Below are positions 42,601 through 54,134 of a stretch of DNA of 64,000 bases, one piece after another (position 1 is the stretch's first letter; each line of letters starts with the position of its first letter). A program made the position numbers and the translations under genes. The DNA comes from Tolypeutes matacus (lineage: Eukaryota > Chordata > Mammalia > Cingulata > Chlamyphoridae), in NCBI GenBank assembly GCA_026826555.1, contig JAKSZT010053928.1, forward strand, positions 44,899,311 through 44,963,310, given 5' to 3'. The notes under the pieces were generated by a model. The model did not search any database. It saw only the letters and a program-made list of their open reading frames with translations, and was not told the DNA's origin.

Positions 42601-45600
42601 TTAGCCTTGGACAGAAAGGAAGATAGATTTAAAAGGTGCCATTGTGCTCTTAACACAGAGAACAAAAAAGCCCAAAGTCAACACTAGCCTTTTAATTACT
42701 CTCTTAAAAAGTTGCCAACCTGAAAACCCCCAGGTATTAGCCCTTTTCTGAAGATGAACAAAATATCACATCATTTTCATTTTGTGGTCTTGTGAACGAA
42801 CTAATTATTTCTTGCAATAGCGTCAGGGCAAATTAAAGTTACCATCAATGTTACTATATAGCCATCTACATCTTAGCAGTCTTTCTCCTCTCACTCTCCT
42901 ATATTTACAAGGTTGCTCTAAGCACTTGGAAAATACAAAATGCTGTGCCATTAACATTTCCTTCACTTACATTTATTGAGGGTTACTTAATTTTATGAGT
43001 AAGACATTTTGTGATTCATTATTCCCCCTCGGAATGTTATGTTCCTCCTTGTTAATTTATTGAGAACCGTCTAATCTGAGGCACTTCATCGTGTATCAAT
43101 CAGTAAATTTACTGGAGTAGTTTGTAAAAGTAAAGAAAATCTTATTAAATATGAGACATGACTTCAGAGCTGCTATGAAATCTCCAAGGAGAACATGAAT
43201 TCTCTTTATAGAAAAAAAACCCTGAAGCCAGAGAATTTCTAATGGTTTGCAAAATGTCAGAATAATGACCAAGAATTTACTAATATGATTCCCAACATAA
43301 ATATAAAAATCAAATTTTTATTACATTCAAAGTACAACTTGAACAACCAAATTACTTAAGGCATTATGGAATATGTTTCCCCCTTGTGAGAAAATCGTGG
43401 TTTTAAAAATTGGTCCAATGCAAAAATTAAAACAAAGCTAAACTCATATTTAGAGATCCAGACTTTTACTTCTCTTCAAGTAAAACAAAGAAGAGACATA
43501 TATGCAATTCATATGAGGAAAATAGTTGCTTTACTTGGAAGATTTGCGTGGGCATAAAAAGACAGCTTTGTAATTATGTACGTTTTACTTGCAATTTTTT
43601 CCTTTGATGAGCTAAAAAACAATTTCTAGGGATTTTTGACCCTTAGAAGTCTGCAGAACTGTTGATAGATCTTTCCCAATTGGAAACATCTTTGGCTAGG
43701 GGGGCTTTGTGGCTTTTAAGAGTTGAAATAGCAAAGCCTTAGTTGTGCAGCACGTGGCTGTGAGAGCAAATTCATGGGTCTCTCTCAAAGCTGTGTGAAG
43801 CTACTGGCTACCAGCCCCTTCTCTGCAATGTCTCCAGCAGAAAGTGAGGTAGACACCTGAAAGATTCCACACTCCCCTGTTAAGGAAATTGACCGTTCTT
43901 GGGGTCTCCTCCAGCTAGGTAACATTCACTCCTATCACGTTTCAAACGCCCCTCCTCCTTTTCTTTTAAAGCCCAGGTCTCCATGGCTCCCTTCTCAGTT
44001 AACCAAGCACTTTCTCCTCCTGGCATTACTCCAAGTTAACCCCCCTCCTTAATTCACTCAGCCATTGCTTTATGCACTTCCGTTGATTATGCATCTGTCT
44101 TATCATTCTTCCATATCAGATTCTGTGCTCCTGGAAAGTTCCCCTGATAAGTTACCCCAAGGCAGGGACTAGCAGCAAGGACCCCAGGGGGACACACAAA
44201 ACATGTGTCCACTGACCTTCTGCATCCTGACTCCCTGTGGGAGCACAGGACCCATGGAGAAACTGAGGTCACTGGCTGCATGACTGATGAAATGATCTTA
44301 CACTGTCATTCCACCCACAGTCTCATGGAAGGGCTGGTGGAGGTGTCTAAACAGGAGAGAGGAAGCAAAAGCCCCAGGACAGTGCCAACTGTATATTCTC
44401 TTTTGATGCCATGAAGAATGGAAGATCTCTATGACCTCAATAAAATGCAAAGCACTAAATGATAACAACTCATGGAAAACAATGAACATATTTTTTCTCA
44501 ATAACTTAAGACTGGCTGACTGCATCATTCACTGGACAATGGTTAGATTGCGTTTAAGAGTGTCCAAATTTTTTTCACTCAAATGAAACAAGGTAAAATC
44601 AAAATCTTTAGCATTATCAATAACATAAAGGTGCCAATTGCCAGCTTAGCCTAAAATACTGTTTTTTTTTTTATTAGAGGAGTTGTAGGTTTGCACAAAA
44701 ATCATACAGAAAGTATATTCCCATATATCCCCCTCACACAGGCAGCTGCCTCTATTATAAACATTAGCCTGGTACCTTTGTAACAATTGATGAAACAATG
44801 TTGTTATGTTCATACTACTAACTACAGGTGATGGTTTACATTAGGGTTCACTCTTTGTGTTGTACAGTTCTATGTTTTTTCTTTTATTCTGATCATTTAT
44901 ATACAACCTGAAATCCCCCATTTTATCCGGTTTTAAATATACAATTCAGGTGTTAATTATATTTGCAAAGTTGTGCTGCCATCACCACTATCCCAAAACT
45001 CTTCTATCACCCCAAACAGAAACTGTACTACTTAAGCATCAACTCCCATTCTTTCCCTCCATCCGGGCCCTAGTAACCTGTATCTTGGTTTCTAACTCTA
45101 TGAATTTGCATAATCTACTTATTTCATGGAAGTAATATCATACAGTATGTGTCCTGTTGTGTCTGGCTTATTACACTCAACTTTCTGAGGAACTGCCAAA
45201 CTTTTCCAAAGTGGTTGTACCATTTTACAATCCCACCAACAATGTACGATGGTTCCTATTCTTCTACATCCTCTTCAAAGTTTGTCATCTTCCCCCGTCT
45301 TTTTTTTTTTTTTTTTTTAATAGTAGCCATTCTAGTCATATTTCATTGTGTTTTATATTTACACACCCTTGGTGGCTACTTGAGTACTGTCTTTGGAGAA
45401 ATGTCTATTCAAGTCTTTTATCTATTTTTAAATTGGATTGTCTTTTTGTCATTGAGTTGTAGGGATATTAAACCCCTTAACAGATATACAGTTTCCAAGT
45501 ATTTTCTCCTATTCTGTAGGTTGTCTTTTTTACTTTCTTGATAAAGTCCTTTGATGCATGAGTTTTTCATCTTGATGAAGTCCCATTCACAGTTTCTTCT

Positions 45601-45990
45601 CTTTTTTACTAGTGCTTTTGGTGTAAAGTCTAAGTAACCATTGCCTAACATAAGGCCCTGGAGATGTTTCCCTACGTTTTCTTCTAGGACTTTATAGTTT
45701 TCGTTCTTATATTTAGGTCTTTGATGAATTTTGAGTTAATTTTTGAATATGGTGCAAGATAGGGGTCCTCCTCCATTCCTTTGTATATGGACATCCAGTT
45801 CTCCCAGCACCATTTGTTGAAAAGACAAATCCTTCGCCACTGAGTGGAGCTGGCACCCTTGTGAAAGATCAATTGGCCAATGGTGTGTGGGCTTATTTTT
45901 GAACCCTTAATCCAATTCCATTGGTCTATATGTTTGTCCTTGTGCCACTACCATGCTATTTTGATTACTATGTCTTTGTAATAATTTCTC

Positions 45991-46300
45991 CCCTTCTCCT
46001 CCGAATTGGCTCCTTCGTGTGTTTGCTCATTGTTTTTGCTTATTGTGTTTTTGTTTTTATTTTCTTTCTTTAGTAGGCACCGGGAACTGAACCTGAGACC
46101 TCCCATGTGGGAGGCAGGCACTCAACTGCTTGAGCTACATTTGCTCCCTGCTTGTTTGTTTTTGTTCATTGTCTTGCTTGTTGTTTTTTGCTCAATGTCT
46201 GCTTATTGTCTGTCTTCTTTAGGAGGCACTGGGAACAGAACCAAATCCAGGACCTCCCATGTGGGGGAGTGCTCAACAGCTTGAACCACATCCACTCCCT
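45991..46300 (-). mobile_element. DAS-type SINE dimer inside the L1
   Basis: Two antisense tRNA-like units ('gggaactgaacctgagacctcccatgtggg' and 'gggaacagaaccaaatccaggacctcccatg' in pieces) with TTTGTT-rich linkers. The flanks ATAATTTCT (45981-45989) and ATAAATTCT (46304-46312) look like the duplicated L1 target. The L1 sequence continues correctly on either side. Confidence 0.8.
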
Positions 46301-48401
46301 GGAATAAATTCTAAAATCATGAAGTGTGAGTCTTCCAACTTTGTTTTTCTTTTTCAGGATGTTTTTCAGGGCCCCTTACCCTTCTATATGAATTTGAAGA
46401 TCGGCTGTTACATTTTTCCCATAAAAGCTGATGGGATTTTGACTGGGATTGCATAGAATCTGTGAATCATTTTGGATAGAATTAACATCTTAACAATATT
46501 TATTCTTCCAATCCATGAAACAGAATGTCCTTCCATTTATTTAGCTCTTCTTCAATGTCTTTCAGCAAAGTTTTATAGTTTTCTGTATAACAGTCCTTTA
46601 TATCCTCGGTTAAATTTATTCCTAGATATTTGGTTTTTTTAGTTGCTATTGTAAAAGTAATTTTTTTCTTGATTTCTCTTTTGTTCTGTACTAGCATACA
46701 GAAAACACCACTGATTTCTGCATGTTGATCTTGTACTGAATTGCTTTGCTAAATTTGTTTATTAGCTCTACTGCCTTTGTTTTGAATTTTTCTGGATATT
46801 TTAAAATATAAACTGTATCTTCCTACAAATAGGGAAAGTTTTTATTCTTTTCCAATTTAGATGTCTTTTATTTCTTTTTCTTGCCTAATTACTCTGGCTG
46901 GAACTTCCAGTATAGTGAATAACAGTGGTGACAGTGGGTATCCTTGAGGGATTCCTAATATGGGGAAAGGTTTCAGTCTTTCACCATTGAGTATGATGTT
47001 AATTGTGGGTTTTCATATATTCCCTTTATCATGTTAAGGGCATTTCCTTCTATTCCTAGTTTTCTGAGAATTTTTAATAAGAAGAGGTGCTAGATTTTTG
47101 TCAAATACCTTTTCTGCATTAACTGAGATGATTGTGTATGTGTTTTTTTCCCTTTGTCCTATTAATGCAGTGTATTTCATTGAATGAGTTTCATATGTTG
47201 AACCATCCTTACACTCCTGGGATAAATTCCACTTGATCATGGGATATAATTCTTTTAATGTGCTGTTGGAGTCAGTTTGCTAGTATTTTGTTGAGGATTT
47301 TGCATTTATATTCAAAAAGGATATTGGTCTTCCATTTTCTTTTCTTGTGATATCTTTTTCTGGCTTGGAACTAGGGTGATACTGGCCTCAGAATGACTTA
47401 TGAAGTAGTCCTCCTTCATCAAGTTTCTGGAAGAGTTTGAGCAGGACTGGTATTAATTCTTTTTGGAATGTTTGGTAAAATTCCCCTGTAAAGCCATCTG
47501 GTCCCAGCCTTTTCTTTGTTCAGAGGTTTTTGATGACTGATTCAGTATCTTTCTTGTTATTAGTTTGTTGAGAACTGCCATTTTTTTCTTGGGTCAGTTG
47601 TTTGTATACTTTTAGGAATTTCCCCATTTTAGTTACTTGGGTCTTCTCTCTCTCTTTCTCGGCCTAGCTATAAGTCTGTCAATTTTGATTCATCTTTTCA
47701 AAGAACCAACTTTTGGTTTCATTGATTCTCTCTATTTTTTTTCCCCTCTATTTCATTTCTCTCTCCTCTAATTGTATTTCCTACCTTCTGCTCACTTTGG
47801 GATTAGTTTGTTCCTGTTCTTCTCATTTCTCCAGGTGTGAGGTTAGGTCTCTGATTTTGGATCTTTCTTCCTTTTAATGTCAACATTTAGAGTTCTAAAT
47901 TTCCCTCTGAGCATTGCCTTCACTGTGTCCCATAAGTTTTGATATGTTGTGTATTTGTTTTCATTCATCTTAAGGTATTTCTTGAATTCTCTTGTGATTT
48001 TTTTCTTCACTCAACTGATTATTTAGGAGTCTGTTAACTTCCATGTATTTGCAGATTTTCCAGTCCTCCCTCTGTTACTGATTTCTACCATCATTCCATT
48101 GTGGTCAGAGATGGTGATATGTATAATTTCAATCTTTTAAAATTTATTGAGACTTGTTTTGTGACCTAAAATGTGGTCATTTTGGAGAATAATCCATGTG
48201 GCCTTAACATGTGTTCTGCTGTTTTTCGGTACAGTGTTCTGTACATGTCTGTTAGGTTTTGCTCAATTATAGTATTTTCAACTTCTCCATTTCTTATTGA
48301 ACTTCTGTGTAGGTCCACTGCTGAAAGCATAGAGGTGTCTATTTCTCCCTTCAGTATTGTCAACATATGCCTTAGGTATTTTGGGGCACTGTGATTAGGG
48401 A

Positions 48402-48419
48402 TATATATATATATATAAT
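48402..48419. repeat. (TA)n run
   Basis: 'atatatatatatatataat', a short TA microsatellite inside the L1. Confidence 0.85.
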
Positions 48420-49086
48420 TGTTATATCTTCATGGTGGGTTGAACATTTTATTAACATATCATGTCTTTCTGTCTCATAACTGTTTTTGACTATGCCAAC
48501 TTTCTTTTGGTTACTATTTGCATGGACTATATTTTATGTTCAACCTATTTGTGTATTTGGTTCTAAGGTGATTCTGTTGTAAAGAACATGTAAATGGATT
48601 GTGCTTTTTTATCCATCCTGCCAATCTGTGTTTTTTGATTGGAGAGTTTAATCCATTTGTTTTCAGTGATATTACTGATAAGGCAAGATTTACTTCAGCC
48701 ACTTTGCCCTTTCTTATACATCTTTTTGTCCCTCTTTTCTTTTATTACAAACTTCTTTTGTGTACAGTTGATCTTTTATGATGTAACTGATTCTCATTTC
48801 CATTTCTGTATATATTATAAATACTTTCTTTGCTGTTAATCTGGGCTTTGTATTTAAACAAAGTTTATAACTTAATAGTTCAAAATGATACCAATTTACC
48901 TTCAATAGCGTGCATAGTCTTTGCTCTTATACTCTTCCATTTATGCTCTTTATGATATTTTTGTCACACATTACCTCTTTATATTTTATGCATCCATAAC
49001 ATAGAAATATGACTATTTCTTATTCAATTTTATTTTAAATCTTACAGGAAATAAAGAGTAGGATTACATACTGTTTTACCTTCCTT

Positions 49087-49556
49087 GGCTGCTCAAGTCA
49101 ATACCAAGTAATGGGTTGGCTTAAATGATGGGAATTTTAAAAGATCATGGTTTTGAGGCTAAGAGAAAGTCCAAAGCAAGGTGTCATCAACGTGATGCTT
49201 TCTTCCCAAAGACTGGTATTCTTGGGCTGGCTGCTGGTGATCCTTGGTCCTGGGCACCTCTGTCACACGGCAATGCACATAGAGGGCTCGTCTCACCTCT
49301 CTGTTCTCTTCTGAGTTCCAGTGAATTTCAGCTTTTTGTTTCCTGTGGCTTTTCTCCATCTATCTGAATTTTATTCCACTTATAAAAGATACCAGCAGTA
49401 GGATTAAGACCCATCTTGATTGGGTTGGACAATACCTTAACTGAAGTAACCTCATAAAAAAGTTCTACTTAGAATGAATTGACACCCACAGGAATGGATT
49501 AACTTTAAGAACATGTTTTTCTGGGGTACATATTGCTCCAAACCACCATACATACT
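49087..49556 (-). mobile_element. MaLR-like LTR, antisense, inside the L1
   Basis: On the - strand it opens 'tggtttggagcaatatgtacc', 'aacatgttcttaaagttaatcc', and passes 'cttaatcctactgctggtatc' to 'gccaacccattacttggtattgac' in pieces. It shares its layout with 16225-16921 and separates L1 endonuclease from ORF1-like sequence. Confidence 0.55.
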
Positions 49557-51639
49557 GAAGAAATCATACCTCTGGATTTTGCATTTACCTTTCCTGGAGA
49601 TTTTCACTTCCTTATACTACTCCAAGCTACTATCTCCTATCCTTTCCTGTCCACCTGAAGAACTCCCTTTAGCATTTCCTGCAGGCAGGTCTCTTGGTGA
49701 TAAACTCTCTCCGTTTTTATTTATCCATGAATATCTTAAATTCTCCTTTATTTATAAAGGGGCATTTTGCCAAATAGAATTCTTGGTTGGAAGTTTTTCT
49801 CTTTCAGTACCTGAAATATGTCATATGACTGCCTTCTTGTCTCCATGGTTTCTACAGAAAAGTTGGCACTTGGTCTTATTGAGGATCCTCTGTATGTGAT
49901 GAATCACATTTCTTCTCCTCCTTTCAGAATTCTCTATCTTTGGCCTTCAGCATCTTGATTAATATATGTCTTGGAGTACGTCTGTTAGGTTTTATCCTGT
50001 TTTGGAGTTTGTTCTTGGTCGTGTGTATTCATGTCTTCCATCTGATTTGGGATGTTTTCAGCCATTATTTCCTTAAATATTCTTAAATATCCTTTCTGCC
50101 CCCTTTTCCTTCTATCCTTCTGGGCCTTCCATAATGTGTATGTTGATAAGCTTCATGTCACCCACAGGTCCCTCAGGCTCTCCTTTTTTCATTCTTTTCT
50201 CTATCTGTTCCTTTGACTATATGATTTTGATAGTTCTGTCTTCTAGTTTGCTGTTCCTTCTTTGGCCTGTTCATATCTGCTCCTGAATGCCTCTAGTGTA
50301 TTTTTAATCCCCATTATTGTGTTTTTCATCCTCATAAGTTCTGTTATGTTCCTTCTTAAACTCTCTAATTCTTCTTTTCAGTTCACATATCATCTTCTTG
50401 ATTCCCTTTGGTTTTATATTAATATTTTCAGTGAGATACCTCATTGAACTAATTTAGGAGATTTGACTCAATGTCTTTGATTAATTGTTCCAATGTCTGT
50501 GCTTTCCCTGTTGTTTTAATTTGTTCCCTTGAATGGGCCATCTTCCTATTTCTTTGTATGACTGTGATCTTATTGATGTCTGGGCATGTGATTATTTTGA
50601 TGTGCTAACTCCAGAAGTCAGTTTTTTCCTTTTGCCTAAGGTTTTAGTGTAGATTGGCTGTGTGTTAAGGCTCTTGTTCAACACTTGTTCCAGTTTTTAC
50701 TGAATTGGTTAATAGTTCAGTTTTTCTTAGGTCTTTCTACTCCTGCATCTTGCCGAGGACACGTTTAGTAACTTCCAAGATAAGCCTAGTACATGCAACT
50801 ATTTCCCCTCGAGGAAATGATTTCCTTTTCTCTGTTCCTCCTCCAAGAGTCCTGGGCTCTTCTCTTTGTTTTTACACAAATTTTCCTCCCTGGTGGTTGT
50901 GATTTACTCAACTCTTCTCCTGTATTCTGGACTACACTTTCACTCCAGCTTTCAGTCCTGGATCCACATGGCTGCACAGTGCCTCAGCTTCCCCTTTCCA
51001 CATAGTTTTTCTGCCTCTGATACCTCCTAGGAAAGGGTATACTGACCCATTGAAACAGTTGGGATCTATGTTCAAAGATGCCCAGTTTTTTTATTTAGAT
51101 GCATCAGCAATTAAAGCCCAAATCAGTAGTGTACCCAGCTTGCCAAAAGTTTTGCTGCATGTTGCGCTGCTATCGATGGCTGTTTTATGCATATAAAGAT
51201 CACTAAAGTGCCACTGTGGATCTATGTGACCTTGGGTTTAGAGTCTATGTGGACCATTAAACCACTGGTGGGGGTGGTTCTGCGGTCAGCAACCACAGCA
51301 GGAAGTGCCCAGGCTGGAAAGCAGCCACTGTGGCTCTTAAACCACACAAATCGGAGTGTGGGGGGAGGGGTCCAGACTGGCACATCTGCCTCACCATTTC
51401 CCTACCTTTTTAGGTGTTTTATTTTTCCCCTCAATTTGGCATTTGTAGAGTTGTTCTCCAGTCTCAATCATCCTCCAGAATTCAAAGAGAGTTGAATCTT
51501 CTCTTCTATTTATCTCTAAAGGGAAACATTTCTGGGGATGTCTTAGGCCGCCATGTTGATGACATCATTCTCAGTCTAAGATACTTTTGATTAATCATTT
51601 TCCAAAGACTTGTATATAGAAATTACAGTAAGAAAAAGA

Positions 51640-52395
51640 GATAGGTTTCTTTGCTGTCCATGTATTAAAAAAAAATTCTTGATGAGAGAAACAGAAAATC
51701 ATCATTAGAACACCATAGTAGTAATTGTGGGAAAGATCCACTGATACTTGTCAAAAATAAATAGGCAAAAGTTTGAGGAGAAACAGGGTATTTGCACAGT
51801 CTCAAAGTATTTCTCCCAAGACAGGGAAAAACAGTAACATTATAGTGGAGAAACCAAGTAGACATCACCTTAACCAAGTGATCAAAGTTAATACCACCAT
51901 GGGAAGACAAATTGACATTAAGTACTCTTTATATGATGTACTGAGGACAGATAATTTCTGTGATGCTCTTGCCAAAAATGGATAACCTCAATTTAATCAT
52001 TAGACAATATCAGACAAATCTCAATTGCAGGACAATTCACAAAAACCTGACCAGTATTCTTTAAAAGTATCAAGGTGACGAATGACAATGGAAGACTGAG
52101 GAATTGTCACAGACTGGAGATGACTAAGCACATGTGATGACTAAATACAATGTGGAATCCAGGATTGGATCCTGGAATGGAAAGGACATTGGTGGAAAAA
52201 CTGGTGAAGACTAAACAGTTTAGGTAACAGTGTTCTAAGGTTAATTCTTAGTTTTGATCATTGTTCTGTGGTTTTGTAAAACGTTACCACTGGGGGCAGC
52301 TGGGTGAAAGCTATACAGGGATATTCTGCATACACTATTTTTGCAACCTTTTTGCAAGTCCAAAACTATGTCAAAATAAAAAGTAAAAAAAATCA
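51640..52395 (+). mobile_element. Old L1 3' end, sense
   Basis: 'caattgcaggacaattcac', 'gaagactgaggaattgtcac', 'gttctaaggttaattcttag', 'ctgggtgaaagctatacagg' and a terminal 'gtcaaaataaaaagtaaaaaaa' mark an L1M-type 3' end. The full-length L1 lies next to it in the opposite orientation. Confidence 0.7.
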
Positions 52396-52760
52396 CATAT
52401 AAACAATTTGGGCAGAAGTTGAACTTCAGGGATTCCCTCTTCCTAAATGAAAACCTAGGGATGATTCTTTTTTAGCCCATCCTTTCTACCCCAAACTCCA
52501 AAGTTTCAGAGAAGTCAGTCACATGCTGAGGCAGAGATTCCTAAATTGAAGTGTTCTGACCTTTGGGGTGCCTCTTTTGGAATCTTTCCAAAGAATAAGT
52601 GCTTCAGTGACAGTAACTGGTCCTGATTTCTGTATCTCAGGGACTCACAGAGTACCTGGCACATAGGAGTGCAGCACTGTTGAATTATGAATGAATGAAC
52701 TGATCTCCCCCCAAAAAAGAAAATACTTTCCAAGACGAAGGAGTCACATATATTACAATG

Positions 52761-52797
52761 GTAAGCAAGCAAGCAAGCAAGCAAGCACACACACATA
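52761..52797 (+). repeat. (GCAA)n then (CA)n microsatellite
   Basis: About six units of AAGC/GCAA followed by CACACACA. Confidence 0.95.
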
Positions 52798-53749
52798 GTC
52801 AGGCCATGTCAGAAGCTTTCTGGGCTACAGATTAATCTCTTTTTGGGGGATAATCTATGGATATTGTTGATTTACCTCCATTTCGTCTTTGGTGAGTTCA
52901 CCAATGGTAGGGAAGGTCAGAGAAAAGAGTTCTTAAAACAACCAATTCTATGAATTGGGAAGAGCTCTGACTGATCAATAATGAATAATAATTGAAAATG
53001 CATTCTATATACTATTTGAGGGAGGCGGGTCAGTGAAATTGAGCCCGAAAGGTTTAAAAGAAGCAGGACTGAAAACTGTATGCTTAAAGACAGTACTTCT
53101 ACACTGCTGTATCATGGGAGAGCTGCCTATCAGGGTAAACCTCCCTCCCCCCATAGAAGACGCCAAATGATAAGGACACTGCTGTGACTCCAAACACTTA
53201 CGGCCATCCTCATCTTGAGCAGCCTGCAGAGTTACTTACTAACCATACAGAAATAATAGGAAAATCAATCTTATGGCGTCTTACGCACACCTGTTTGTGT
53301 TCACACAGAAACATCCAGCTTGGCTTACACTTGGTTCTAAATGACTTTTGTTTATTGCCCTAAATCAAATCCAACTGCCTTCCACGGTGATTCATCACCC
53401 ACTGCGGATTTTCAGAGGACCTTGGAAGGCAATTTAAATAAGGTTACGGAAAATGGTTTGAGCGGTGGCAGGAATGCTTCTCAGGATGTGCCTGCTGATA
53501 GCGTGTGAACAAAGCTTGCACACAACCTCACTCGTCCACGATGGGGTTTTCCTCTCAAGGTTGACTGTTCCTGGAAGACCCCAAAGTCCATTTTTTGCTC
53601 CCCACGGTCCAGTGAGAGTAGGGTATGCACAGAAGGCAGTTAACCAGTGGATTTCCTATTCCCTAATCTCCAGCTCTGCAGAAAATCAGAATTCCACTCT
53701 AAGCGGAAATCAAGAGATGTCTGTATTCACATTAAGATAGATTTGTGGC

Positions 53750-53945
53750 AGAGTGAGGGAGAAATAGCTTCAATCCTGGTTATGCCATAGTTGGGTAATG
53801 TCATCAAGTTGACTTAGTCTGTCTGAGCCTTGGTATTGGCTGCTCCACCCTCCCCTGCCCCGATTTGTCTAAATGAAGTTAATAATATCTACTTTCCAAG
53901 GCAACTGGGTTTAAATGGTCTCTTAGCGCTCAATAAATAGCTATT
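53750..53945 (+). mobile_element. MIR-like element
   Basis: 'aatcctggttatgccatag', 'gttgacttagtctgtctgagccttgg', 'ttagcgctcaataaatagc' in pieces. It lies just downstream, on the gene strand, of the 53988-54134 exon. Confidence 0.55.
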
Positions 53946-53987
53946 AATCATATTATTGAAAGTAGAATGGTTTTGATAGGTGCTTAC

Positions 53988-54134
53988 CTCTCTCAGAGTT
54001 GGTTTGCCAATGAAAAAATCTGTATTTTTGCTGCTTTTGGGTGGGTTGAACTTGGGATTCAGAAAAGCACATCCATTTGCGATGGCCTCCAGGGGAGCTG
54101 GGCCCTCATAAGGGAACCCAAGTCCAACAAACAA
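53988..54134 (-). CDS. MGAT5: MGAT5 coding exon (residues ~511-559)
   Basis: A 147-base symmetric phase-0 exon encoding 49 residues, LFVGLGFPYEGPAPLEAIAN through to GKPTLRE. This is the donor-binding core of the GT18 glycosyltransferase fold. Counting back from the C-terminus, the Glu of FPYEGP is residue 520 and the Lys of IGKP is residue 554. I recall both as UDP-GlcNAc contacts in the human enzyme, and both are intact. The acceptor on the - strand is 'ttctgtcttacag' (AG at 54136-54135). The donor is GTAAGC (53987-53982). Exons encoding residues 1-510 were not found up to 64000 and must lie beyond. Confidence 0.97.

Larger units (their letters stand above)
44661..51575 (-). mobile_element. 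Full-length but dead L1, antisense
   Basis: The A-tail appears as T's at 44662-44672. ORF2 remains are legible on the - strand: the endonuclease start near 48702-48514 (NGLNSPIKKHRLAGWIKKH), reverse transcriptase near 47190 (NAEKVFDKN), and a later block near 46640 (YLGINLTEDIKDCYTENYK). Stops and frameshifts break all of them. ORF1/5' UTR-like sequence covers about 49560-51540. The 5' end at 51575 has a YY1-like ATGGCGG. The flanks CTAAAATACT (44651-44660) and CTAAGATACT (51576-51585) look like the target duplication. A SINE dimer and an LTR-like repeat have inserted into it later. Confidence 0.85.
40095..53987 (-). other. MGAT5: MGAT5 intron (13.9 kb)
   Basis: Phase-0 intron, half of it filled by a full-length L1 (44661-51575). 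Positions 40671-42430, 42600-44650 and 52396-53740 show no repeat I recognise, apart from a GCAA microsatellite at 52761-52787. Confidence 0.9.

Noticed and set aside
44661..51575. Many frames of 60-130 codons in the L1 region
   Set aside because: Most + strand frames are antisense shadows of T-rich L1 DNA. The - strand ones are short surviving pieces of ORF2 broken by stops, so no functional protein is claimed.
52761..52797. Repeat array suggestive of CRISPR or a regulatory array
   Set aside because: A simple GCAA/CA microsatellite with no spacers, in a mammalian intron.
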